From Gigaspora rosea (lineage: Eukaryota; Glomeromycota; Glomeromycetes; Diversisporales; Gigasporaceae): a DNA stretch of 64,000 nucleotides. Position 1 is the stretch's first letter. Every line of letters begins with the position of its first letter. The stretch lies in the NCBI GenBank assembly GCA_003550325.1, contig QKWP01000362.1, positions 42,500-106,499 on the forward strand, in the 5' to 3' direction. The notes beneath the pieces are model-generated. The model searched no databases. It had not been told where the DNA came from and worked only from the letters and a program-made list of their open reading frames with translations. The translations under genes and the position numbers were made by a program. Shown here one piece after another: positions 54,398-64,000 of this stretch.

Positions 54398-54599
54398 TTG
54401 GACTCAAATAAAAGAAAGCTACTTATATTTAGTCCAATTTTCAATGTACTGCAAAAAAAAACTTTGTCGTGATCATATTACATAAGCACAATTTATATAC
54501 TATGATAAGAGGTGCATGCCTTGGTTCGGAGGCATGCCCCCTGAGGCATGCCCTAAAATTTTACCGTGCCACCTACCCTAACCACGGTGCATGGTACAC

Positions 54600-57285
54600 C
54601 AAATTATAATTCCCTTACTAAAAAAATATCATTAAAATTTTTATATAATATTTTTTTTAATAAAGAAAATGTATAAATTTTTTATTAGAAAAAAATATTA
54701 AAAAATAAACAAAGTTATGAGATTTGTAATTTAAAAGTAACTCGATATATTAATTATTATAAATGCAAAAATCTAAAATGCAACAAAACAGAAACTGTTT
54801 TTAAAAATACTATTTTTTCAAATAGCAATATAAAATGTAATGATATATTATTAATAGGATTTTTTGGTATGTAAATTAAATTATATATCAATTAGTATAA
54901 TAACAACTTTTTCTTCAGTTACGATTATTAAATTTACAAATATATTTCGAGATTTAGCAATTTGTAAATTAACAATTGAAGATTTTATTATAGGACAAAA
55001 AATATTATTTGTGAAATTGATAGAAGTAAATTCAAATAATATAAAGATTTTTAGGTTGTAAGTAAATTAAATTTTAAAAAAGTTTTAACATATTAGCGGA
55101 TTGGTGTAATTGGATCTTTTTTCGATAAACTATTACACAAAAATTTGCTCCTAAGTAACATTGAAAAACTAACAAACGAAGTACTTGTTACAACTAAAAA
55201 AAGAGCCTTTTTGACGCCTAGACAAGTTAAAAAACCAATAAAACTTAATAAAAGAGCTATGCTAAGCTATAAAAAGAAGTACTTTTATCGTTTGTTGAAA
55301 TATTCAGGTGTTTTAGGATGGGTTGGGTATTGAGAAATGGGTTGGTAACTATCAAGGGTAAATTCAGAAACTAATTTTCAAAAAAATAGCCTTTTAAAGA
55401 TAGAGGATATGTCGATATGATTTTTGTGGTACAAGAGAAAATCATATGTTACAAAGAATGCCCCCTGATAAAAATTTTTAAGGTTACGATTAACCCTTGC
55501 CAAAATTTCGTGACATGTAAATTAAAACCTCTATTTATAGTAGGAAAATTTCTAGAAGCAGTTTCATTTTCAAAAAATATACTTGTATATGCAGTAAAAC
55601 TTTTCTGGGTTAACCCAAAATTTTCTGGGTTACCCTGAAAGTTCCCTTAAAAATTTTTGAGATAGTAATTTATTCTAGAATAAATAACTTACCCAATCAT
55701 ATTTCCGTATTCGTAAAAAAACCAATAACTTCAAATCTGCCCCTTACGATACGTATATACGTATGTAAATGAGAGGCACTAAGAGACACAATATTTTAAG
55801 AATTTTACTGGTATACGAATACTTTGCTAAGCTAATTGTCTTCTTTCTGTTTTTTAAGTTTCTATAAGCATTTTAAGCATTTGGTAGATTTTATGGATCA
55901 AAATCCTTACAATGTCTTGCAAATTCTTGCATTTCAAAATTACTTTAGGTTGCATATAGACCTGTTCAGTAAGTTTTTTAATATGGTTAATATTCATAGG
56001 TACCGTTATAAATATGGAATTGGAGTTGAAAAGGATGAAACATAAGGCATTTGTTTACTATCAAAAATCTTATCATCTGTGCTTTGAAACAAAGACATTT
56101 ATTTATTATTAAGCATTTATCGAAGTTCTTATTTCCGCTTAGCAGAGATGGAGAATGCAGGTAGAATATATAGTATTGGACATTATTATTACTAAGGGTA
56201 ACGTGCATGCTACCTTCGTTTTCTAGTCCGTTTTTTGTTTTTCTTTTATTTGTTTTTCAGTTTTTTTTTTTTTTTATTTGTAATTCTTGTTGGTTCATCT
56301 TTTTCGCTGAGCTTCTAATGAACTATCATAATTATTGTTTAAAATTTTTTAGATTACGATAATTTATGTTCACAAATCGTGTAATGTATTTGTTCCAAAA
56401 ATATATAAACCACAAGCATGGTTCGTCGCACATTAATTCTAGAATAAAGAAAAAAACTCTACTCATCCACAGAACAAAAACAAGTGAATACAATTCGCAT
56501 TATTGGACCATCAAAAATTAATAAAAAGCAATTTTTTCGGATAAATCGAAGTTCAAATTTTTGGCACAGATGAAAGAGAATCGTGTTAGAAAGATTTGTG
56601 TTAAAAAGATCAAAAATCGCTCTTATTACCGCAGCATGTAAAACTGATAGTAAGATTTGGTGGGATATGGGTGTGTATCGTGTTGGAAATGATTGTAGAA
56701 TTAAGGGAACAATGGATAAGGAGTTATATGATGGTGAAATTTATAATAAAAAAATTTTTTTTTTATCTATATAATTTATTTATGGTTTAAAATAATCCAG
56801 AATGCTTGTAAAAATTCTAGTATTTGTAAAATTCACTGGTTATATGATTTATAAAACGTAAATATCGCTATTTACAAATAGAAAGTATCGATTATCATAG
56901 AAAATTCTAGATCTTTGATTTTTTACGATCTTCAACATATATTACACAAAAAAAATTACCACATTTCTATATACGAAATTGATCATCATACCCTCTACCC
57001 TTAATATACTTTTGGTTTATAATTAAATACATGAATTTCGTAATTTCCGAATTTTTTACGTACTTAATTATAAATACAAAGCTAGTTAAAAAGGCCGTTT
57101 TTGTAAAATTCGCTTTTAATAAATTTTCGCATAAAATTTTTTTAATAATCCTCGATCATGATTGGTCAAGCTGATATATTATGCTAATCTGCTGATATGG
57201 TATAAATATTTAAAATAATAAAATATATGCTATTTAATTTTTACTATATATAGGTGGAGTTAAAAAAACAAAATAAAAAAATGCT
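54600..57285. other. Gene-less AT-rich interval
   Basis: Several short open frames occur (for example 55145-55333, Lys-rich), but none has a recognisable motif, and no introns or neighbouring coding signal support them. T-rich runs lie at 56218-56275. I see no tRNA, rRNA or transposon with clear ends. Confidence 0.4.
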
Positions 57286-57630
57286 TTTTTGTTATAACAG
57301 AAGATTGAGAAGCACCAACTTTGAGAAGAATAATTAAACAACATATAAAACCAAGATCTATATAGTTCATACAGATTATTGAAAAGGATATAGTCATTTA
57401 GATCAATTAAATATGGTTTATCATAGAATAAACTATTCAAAAAATAAAATTTAACAAAGAACCAGAGTTTATACAAATAATATTGAAGAGTTGTGGAATG
57501 ATGTAAAATTAAATATAGCATCTAGAAATTGTTCTTAACATATATTAGAAAACATCTTCATGATTTTATTTGGTAATGTAAATATAAAAATAATTTATTT
57601 GAAGCTTTTATTAATTTATGTGGTGGCTTA
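57286..57630 (+). pseudogene. Merlin/IS1595 (ISXO2-like) transposase relic
   Basis: The plus strand, through several stops and at least one frame change, shows the conserved C-terminal half of ISXO2-like transposases: RRIIKQHIKPRS, HTD then KGYSHLDQLNMVYHRINYSK, YTNNIEELWNDVKLNIASRN and a trace of the closing LENIFMILF. The HTD aspartate and the NIEELWNDVK block correspond to the DDE core of the IS1595/Merlin group. The MITE at 57619-57819 cuts off its end. Clearly dead. Confidence 0.6.
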
Positions 57631-57819
57631 TGCTGAAATCTGGGATCTCTATTTAAATCTATAATACCTACAAATACTCCTTTATTAATAACCCTAACCC
57701 TAACCCCTGACCAAACTATAAGAACAAACACCCCTAAAAAAAAGCACTTTAAAATTTTATAATTTTATAATAAAATAACAATTTTTTAGCATAAGCCAAT
57801 CTCAGCATAAGCTGCCACA
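57619..57819. mobile_element. MITE with GGCTTATGCTGA ends
   Basis: TGTGGTGGCTTATGCTGA pairs with TCAGCATAAGCTGCCACA; ATTTA is present on both sides. Inside are TAACCCTAACCC (telomere-like) and a second AGCATAAGCC. It interrupts the transposase relic. Confidence 0.7.
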
Positions 57820-57869
57820 ATTTATTAAAATAATTATATTATAATTAATTTTATTATGAGCATTAGTTC

Positions 57870-58160
57870 ATGGTGACCTGTCGCTATAGCGACCCTGTGA
57901 TTGACCAATCAAATTCGATTATGCGATCATGTGATAAAGCTCACAATTCTGGATCAGCCCAACATGTAAAGCAAAGCGAAGAAAAATACAAAAAAACAAG
58001 AGAAAATACAAGAGAACAAGTATTTAAACCTGTCTTTGGGCACTAATTGAAAATAACATAAATGAAAATTTACATATAAAAACTAAAAATTTATTTCTAT
58101 AGTCCCTAACCCTAATGCCCTAACAATAATGCCCTAATCCTAACACCCTATCCCCAGTAT
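57870..58160. repeat. Segment related to the interior of 20340-20621
   Basis: Shares the order GATCANCCCNAC, GAAGAAAAATACAA, ACAAGAGAACAAGT, CCTAACCCTAAT with the MITE at 20340-20621. The left edge is a palindrome (GTCGCTATAGCGAC). Ends not resolved. Confidence 0.45.
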
Positions 58161-58447
58161 TGTCATTCATCAGCAAAAAAAAATATGCGTAAACCTCTGC
58201 AAGTTTTTACATGAGTATAAACTTGCGAAAATTTTACGATTAGTTCAGAGTATTACGTAGAGGTAATAATTACATAAGTTTATGCTATAGCAGATATATA
58301 CGTAATCTTACGTAAGTTATTGCCGTAATATTTCAAAAATCTAATGATACAATATGAAATAAAAAAATGCCTCTTTGGAGTGTTACGAGCAGAAACGTAA
58401 GTTTGTTAATTTATACACAATAAATATAGAACTTAGGTGATAAGGTA
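58160..58447. other. Gene-less spacer
   Basis: No feature that I can support between the preceding repeat and the MULE target site. Confidence 0.35.
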
Positions 58448-58802
58448 ATTCAGCAGGCAGGTCCGAAATGTGTGCCAGGTTATGCATGTTGCCGATCTTT
58501 GGATTATCAATCAACCTGACGCACCTCTGATTGGCTGGTGCTTTTTATATATAATTTAAAATACTATTAGAAAATAAGTACTATGTACGCATGAATAAAC
58601 TGTAAATTTGCATATTTCTTTATAATAGAGAGCCAGAGAAAAAGTGTATTTACTTACAAAATTTAGCGAAATAAATTAATAAAAAAAAAAGTCAAATTTA
58701 GTTAAATAAAAAAACAAATTTAGCGAGATAAATTAATAAAAAAAAAGTCAAATAAAAAAAACCCCGCAAAATTTAAACTTTTAAAATCTATAAGTTGGGG
58801 TA

Positions 58803-59066
58803 TTATGGTGCACTATGAAATTCATATTGTATTATGAAAAAATACATAGTATATAAAAGAAAATCAAGCACATGAACAATACGTGAACCATGTATTTGAC
58901 CTTGTAGTTTAGTAATTTGTACCATGCGATTTTTATATAAATTTGAAGCATCCCAATTAAAAGAAACGAATGGTGCTAATACATTTTGATTCTGAGCATT
59001 GTTTAATGGGATATAGCTAAAAAGGACCAAGTGCGCCATATTACCTACCAGTGCCAGAATACCCAA
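58803..59066 (-). CDS. Unidentified 87-codon frame inside the MULE
   Basis: Begins MGILALVGNMAHLVLFSYIP and contains QITKLQGQIHGSRIVHVLDF. Located downstream of the transposase on the same strand; it might be its last exon or a passenger. No family recognised. Confidence 0.3.
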   Translation of the reverse strand: MGILALVGNMAHLVLFSYIPLNNAQNQNVLAPFVSFNWDASNLYKNRMVQITKLQGQIHGSRIVHVLDFLLYTMYFFIIQYEFHSAP

Positions 59067-59339
59067 TCTCTTTTATATTCAGTATTAAAGGAAATGTAGA
59101 TAACAAATAAAAATAAAAATATAACATTACTATAACAATTTATAATGCAGCAATTATTGAAATTTAATATTCAATTATATATCACTCTACTTAATACATA
59201 TAATGAATAAAACTATAGCTTTCAATTTGGTTGATTTGTCATTATATATTTGTTTAAATTATGATCCTTTTTACCTATTTTTTTTTTCTTTCGGGAAGGA
59301 ATAATATGAGGATCAGTATTTTTTTTTCTTTACTAGCAC

Positions 59340-62050
59340 CAGGCAATTTTCGCTTTCCACCACCAGATCTTTCCGACTTTCGCCTTTTAATAGATTCTAC
59401 TTGGACACGAATCATAGAACCGCTTTTAACACGAGTTGCCTGATCTGAATTATGATTAAAGTCATAAAAAATGAAACAAGTCGAGAAATAGATTTTGATT
59501 TTGCTTGACGATATCATTCTGCGAATTTGTTGAGCGCAACGCATAAGTGATAACCAGAGGTTTCATAATCTGGCTTAATTTCATCTAAAAATATAAAAAA
59601 GATGTTATCATCGATATCATTTTCTTTATCTGATTCTCTAAAAAGAATAATACAATATTAATTTAGTGCACCAGTAAATTATCATAAAACATCCAAAGTA
59701 ATGAGAATTCTAGAATAAAAAAACCTTTGTTCAGTAACTTCATCGAAATTGTTATTAGAAGTATCATTTACTGTTGTGAATTCTTGATCTTGTAATGAAG
59801 CATAAAATGAAAGATCCTTAGAAAAATAGCCTAAAAAAAAGTATAATAAAATTTGCCCAATAATTGTTATATGTATTATGCAAAATCCAAGAAAATTCAA
59901 ATTTTGCATTATATAATCAACAAAATACTCTATAATTATAATTATCTTTAATGCTAAATAAATTACAAAAGTGACAAATTTTTTGATTGATAAATCAAAC
60001 ACAAACTAGAACTATACAGGTTACAAATTTATACATATACATAAATTATATAGTTACAATTACATCACTTACCAAGTGCGATATATGAGTATATTATACG
60101 ATCCTCGGGTGTCAATGAAGGTATAAAATTAAACATAGCAATATGATATTTAATCGCGATGGCACCCTGATGTTTGCAGGGTGCACTAGAAGTTCCAGTT
60201 GGACAAGTGCATGCTCCGATCCCACTGTTTACTACATAATAAAGATTATCCTGACTTGTGCTTTTCACCAATAATTCGTTTTCTACATTTGTTCTTTTAA
60301 TAAAATTCAAATCTACTGTTTTCCAACCAGGGCATAGAAAACGTTTTGCAATGTGATAATGACCAGGATGTTTATGAGCAACTCCAAGAAGCTGTTGCTC
60401 ATAAAACCTCTCCATACCTGATGTTATAAACTGAAATACTTGTATAACATTATACGCTTGCGTTCTTGCAAAAATGATATCTTTTAAGATACCGAAGCTT
60501 CGTTCAATATAATTGTTTGTATTATTTTCACGTATGGGTAAACTAATACGGAATGATAGAGACCAAAAATGACGTCTTTCCCACAAATGTTCAAAGTGCC
60601 TTTGTAAAGGTAAATAATGATAAAAGTCTTGTTTAAATTCCTCATAATGCTTATTCATTTCAGAGTCAGATAATGCATAAAGGATTTTTTTCATTTTATT
60701 CATTATGAGCACTCGGTCTTCCTTTTTAATTTGGTGCTTCAAATTGTGCAGCCACCTCCAAAATGCTTGTAGGATGTGAAACGTACACAAAAGATGAATA
60801 CCTGTAATGAGTACCAATTAAATTAATTATTAATTTAAATTAAAAGTGTACTTAATATAATGCAAATAAAAATGAAATAATGATTAAAGACAAATACCTC
60901 GTGGCCAACAAAGCTTCAAAGCGTTACGTTCTGCGCTTGAATCGTCAGTGAGAAAGATAATTGGCCCTACTTCTGGGCCCACGACTGAAAAAGGCATACG
61001 GCGGAAGTATTGTTTTTAGTAAGTCTATTGCCTTTTCCAACGTACTCTCTGATTCGTCAGAGGTAATAAATAAACCCAAAGGGAGGGCCCCAACTGCACA
61101 ACTGGATAGAAAAGAGTGATTGAAGTGTTTAGAGGATCAAATGATGCTGACGCATCCATGTAACATATTTCACCAGCCTGAAGAACCTTTTCGTGCACAC
61201 GTGCCATCAAATTTGTTACTATACATAAAATAAATGCACTTCCAGAACTTGCATTATATTTTTGTAAAGCAGCTTTACCTCGCCCTAATAATATAATTAA
61301 TTATATAGTACATATATTAAAATATGTAACATATTGATTTAAAAAATATAAATAGAATAAAATAAAACAAAAATTATAACCTGATCTATTATAATCTTCC
61401 ACCATTAATTCTAATCGTTCAAACATTGACTTTCCATTACGGACACCAAGTGTAGCATTGCGATATTGCTAAAAAATATGATAAACCGAATCATAATCTG
61501 GATTAGTTGCTCGGTCCGCGAGTAACTCTACCAATTCTTGCTCATTTTGAGCGCCGAGGTGGAGATCATCTTCAAGAGCATATAACGCCGAGGAGGGTGA
61601 GTAACCATCTTTGAAAAGATCTAACAATTTGTTACGAACTTCTTCTTTTATTGGTCAAAAACTCAGAGATTCAGCTGCGTTGATGACATGATTGTGTGTG
61701 AACTTAATATTGATTTCCAGTGGGTGACTCGATATAAGTTGCCGGCGCTCCAACCGCAAGTGAATAGTTGCAGGGCAAAGGATGTTTCGAGCCCGAGATG
61801 ACTACAGACGCTTCACTTCACGATTTCCTTGCTTTTTTTTACTTCATTGCTATGGATACAATGTCGTTGTTTACGAAAAATGACACGGTTTCCTTTAACT
61901 TCAAACCCCTTTGTTTGAGGCATAGTTGTCTTTGACCAGGACTGATACTCCAGAAACCACTCACGCGCACCTTCCTCACTATCAACATTCATGAATGCGT
62001 CTAGTTTAAAATTTGCAACTTCGAATTCTTCCAGTGTTCAATACGGTGGT
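59340..62050 (-). pseudogene. MULE transposase with SWIM zinc finger
   Basis: From 5' to 3' on the minus strand: an N-terminal DNA-binding-type region (AREWFLEYQSWSKTTMPQTK, then CPATIHLRLERRQL); a helical block (EVRNKLLDLFKDGYSP); the DDE core with ICYMDASASFDPLNTSITLF and, further on, GPIIFLTDDSSAERNALKLC, then HLLCTFHILQAFWRWL; a helical region; the SWIM motif GACTCPTGTSSAPCKHQGAI; and a basic tail (RVQVESIKRRKSERSGGGKR). Introns are visible at 61285-61380, 60802-60897 and 59831-60072 with consensus ends. At least two stop codons lie in the N-terminal half (61.4-61.7 kb) and the frame changes at least twice between 60.95 and 61.1 kb, so it is not functional as read. SWIM-domain MULE transposases cut and join element ends. 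Confidence 0.8.
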
Positions 62051-62903
62051 AAATTGGTTAAATTTTGTATTTAATAGGTGTAATGTTAAGGAAGAACAGA
62101 TTTTAAAAACCCTGGCAAGTCTTTTCACAAAAATATCTAAAATAATAAAAAAAAAAGACTAAATTAATACTATTCGAATCATGAAATCATTGATAATTAA
62201 AAAAGAAAGAAAAATAATAGTTTAAAAATTCTTATAACATCATAAAAGTCTATTTATTAAATAGACTTTTTATAACATTATAAGACCAGTTCTTAATTAA
62301 TGCTATATGCTATGAAGTCTTTGATAAACCGATAAATTGATTATCGTTATAAATTAATTAGTCAAATTACTACAAAGAAAATGAGAATAAGTTTTGTACA
62401 AGCTAGTAATCACTATTTTACGTGAAAAAAGGCCTCAATAAGCTTATTTAAAGGAATTTTAATAAATTTAAAATTCAATCACTAATTTACGCGAAAAAAG
62501 GCTCTTAATAAAATTACTGCAGTTGTAAATTAAGGAACTAACATTAATAATTAATTTATCAAAAACCGGGTTTTTACCTTTGGGTTATTTTCCACGCTTT
62601 CCATAGCTGTACGTATATGTAACTCTTAAACTTGTCGTAAACTTCTTTTATATAATAGACTTAATAGATGTATACTTTTATACAATAGAAGAACGAACAA
62701 AAATATTCAAGAGCAAACAAAAAGTATTCAAGAGAAATAAAAAAATCGGTTGATATGAAGTAAGTGCATATTAGTGCGACACAATACCGTCATTATGAGA
62801 TCATAGTCAACTAATCTGCTCCTGAGTACCCCGGGTCAGGCAGATCATTTGATGATCGGCAATATGCATAACCTGGCACACATTTCGGACCTGCATTCAG
62901 CAG

Positions 62904-63282
62904 AGGCGTGACGTTGGTGATTTAGTGATTTATTAACAGATTTAGTAATGAATTATTGAAAGGAAATAATTAATGTTATAATTCCCGTAGGATATGTTAT
63001 GTTTTACAAGAAGAAATTTACAGAGCTTTTATAACTTTCACTAGACTGATGAATTAATGAGGTTTGGAATAAATCAATTTTTCATCATGAAGGATCACAG
63101 TAGAATCACTGGTCTCCGATCACGGAAGAATCCCAGTACAATCAGTATAAGGCCATACCAACTTGATTTTTTGTTTAACATAACCCCCCTCCTTTTAAAA
63201 ATACCTATATAATATAAATAATACACATAATATACATAGAATGACCAATAAAAATCGAGTATTTAAGTCATGTGATTATTAC
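62904..63282. other. Gene-less interval
   Basis: No gene or clear repeat. AATCACAG and GATCACGG words near 63090-63130 are weakly repeated. Confidence 0.35.
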
Positions 63283-63413
63283 TAGAGTTGCCTACAAGTC
63301 GCAATTTTGCATCTTCCAGACTTATTTAACTGTAATTATTACAAGATAAGCCATATATCTGATATATTATATTACGATAGTATATTCTATTGCGATGATA
63401 AGTCGCAACTCTA
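63283..63413. mobile_element. Small MITE with TAGAGTTGC ends
   Basis: TAGAGTTGCCTACAAGTCGC pairs with the inverted right end (GATAAGTCGCAACTCTA). About 130 bp; no target duplication found. Confidence 0.6.
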
Positions 63414-64000
63414 GTTGTGCCATAAAAAAAGTCGTAATTAATATTTGCAGCTAATCGTTGCCCGATAGATCAGTTAAAACTATAAGTACAAATCGGTTAA
63501 ATCAGTGAAATTTATGCATGCACAAGCTAATGTTAAGCGCATAATCTTATCGCTTTTAATAATAGTAATCGTGATCATTATATATGTAACCATAGTAGTA
63601 TAATGTAGTAAAAGGTGCGTACTATAAAAGAAAAAAAGAGTCGTGGGTTCTTTTTTCCTAAGATAATAACGGATATAAATACCCCGTCTCCGCATAACCA
63701 GGATCGTGGTTAAAATGTTGATAAGTAGAGATGTCGTTAGAGTAGAGTTGGAAAAAAAAAGTGTAAGAAATTGATATGAATATTACCTGGATATTGGTAA
63801 GAAAGTTTTTCATTTATTCAACAAAAAGAGCTCTCTTTGTTGGATTTATATTATGGCGATTACTCAAATGGCAATTACTCATCTGTTATTTACTCGACAA
63901 TAACAATGTACTTTTTTTTTCAATGCGAATAGATTCTAAATATAAAGGATTTCTATCCTTAGATGCAAATGTATGTGAGTAATCTGCTTTTCTAATTTAG
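63414..64000. other. Gene-less end of the window
   Basis: Short open frames on both strands (63480-63695, 63776-63982) show no motif. A gene cut by the window end cannot be excluded. Confidence 0.35.

Larger units (their letters stand above)
37416..54590 (+). mobile_element. hAT transposon split by a Polinton-like element
   Basis: The ends are inverted over roughly 90 bp: CACGGTTAGGGTAGGTGGCA, repeated GGGCATGCC words, then AGGGCATGCACCTATCAT at the left; the inverse order at 54500-54590. The hAT itself is about 4 kb (37416-38461 plus 51673-54590); the rest is the inserted element 38462-51672. The transposase lies in the right part. No clean 8-bp duplication could be placed, partly because the left end abuts the repeat region ending near 37425, so the limits are good to about 10 bp. 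Confidence 0.7.
58457..62894 (-). mobile_element. MULE (Mutator-like element), 4.4 kb
   Basis: The ends are inverted and almost identical for about 42 bp: GCAGGTCCGAAATGTGTGCC, then AGGTTATGCATRTTGCCGAT. They are flanked by the exact 9-bp repeat ATTCAGCAG (58448-58456, 62895-62903), the length made by Mutator-type transposases. The transposase is on the minus strand (see next). The left 900 bp (58.46-59.3 kb) also has an 87-codon minus-strand frame of unknown nature. The ends and duplication look recent, while the coding part has stops and frame changes, so this copy was probably moved by an enzyme supplied elsewhere, or decayed since. Confidence 0.9.

Noticed and set aside
55145-55333. 62-codon Lys-rich frame
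   Set aside because: No motif, no supporting neighbours.

Overview
This 64-kb window is very AT-rich eukaryotic DNA. It looks like a repeat-dense chromosome segment from a fungus, most likely an arbuscular mycorrhizal fungus (Glomeromycotina, Rhizophagus-like). That placement is inference. It rests on the AT-rich intergenic sequence, the short introns with GTAAGT/GTATNN donors and TATTAG acceptors, one gene whose protein resembles the fungal cortical anchor proteins ApsA/Num1/Mcp5, and the mixture of hAT, MULE, Merlin/IS1595-like, Tc1/mariner-like and Polinton-like elements. I see only one convincing host gene (7473..9091, three exons). Nearly everything else is transposable elements and their debris.

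Layout. 1-7.4 kb: palindromic and tandem repeats, including a hairpin array at 1.8-2.7 kb, a GC-rich hAT-type MITE (3166-3437) and a non-autonomous hAT-like element (3729-4294). 7.4-9.1 kb: the coiled-coil gene. 9.1-14 kb: MITEs and degenerate tandem arrays. 14.1-14.7 kb: a tRNA-headed SINE. 14.9-21.3 kb: three neighbouring elements with long inverted repeats (14918-16140, 16257-17225, 17247-21273), two of them with exact 8-bp target duplications. 21.4-30.4 kb: MITEs, several inserted into a decayed cysteine-rich coding region (24.6-28.1 kb). 30.8-35.8 kb: an element with inverted short repeats, then two poly(A)-tailed retroposons with 16-18 bp target duplications.

37.4-54.6 kb is the main composite. 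A hAT transposon, with about 90 bp of matching inverted ends and a recognisable transposase, has been split by a 13.2-kb Polinton-like element (38462-51672). That element has terminal inverted repeats of about 0.5 kb and a 5-bp target duplication. It carries a DDE integrase, a protein-primed-type family B DNA polymerase, an SF1 helicase and an HNH-like segment. I find no jelly-roll capsid, packaging ATPase or Ulp1-type protease; in their place is a long Ty3/Gypsy-type Gag-like protein followed by a retropepsin-like region. This Polinton-Gag combination is the most unusual thing in the window. The element is a fossil: integrase and Gag-like reading frames are long, but the replication region and protease region are broken in several places.

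55-64 kb holds a relic of a Merlin/IS1595 (ISXO2-like) transposase and a 4.4-kb MULE (58457-62894) with near-identical 42-bp ends and a perfect 9-bp target duplication but a decayed SWIM-domain transposase.

All assignments come from reading the sequence and recognising motifs. No database search was run. Element ends supported by exact target duplications are the firmest calls; family names for MITEs are the weakest.
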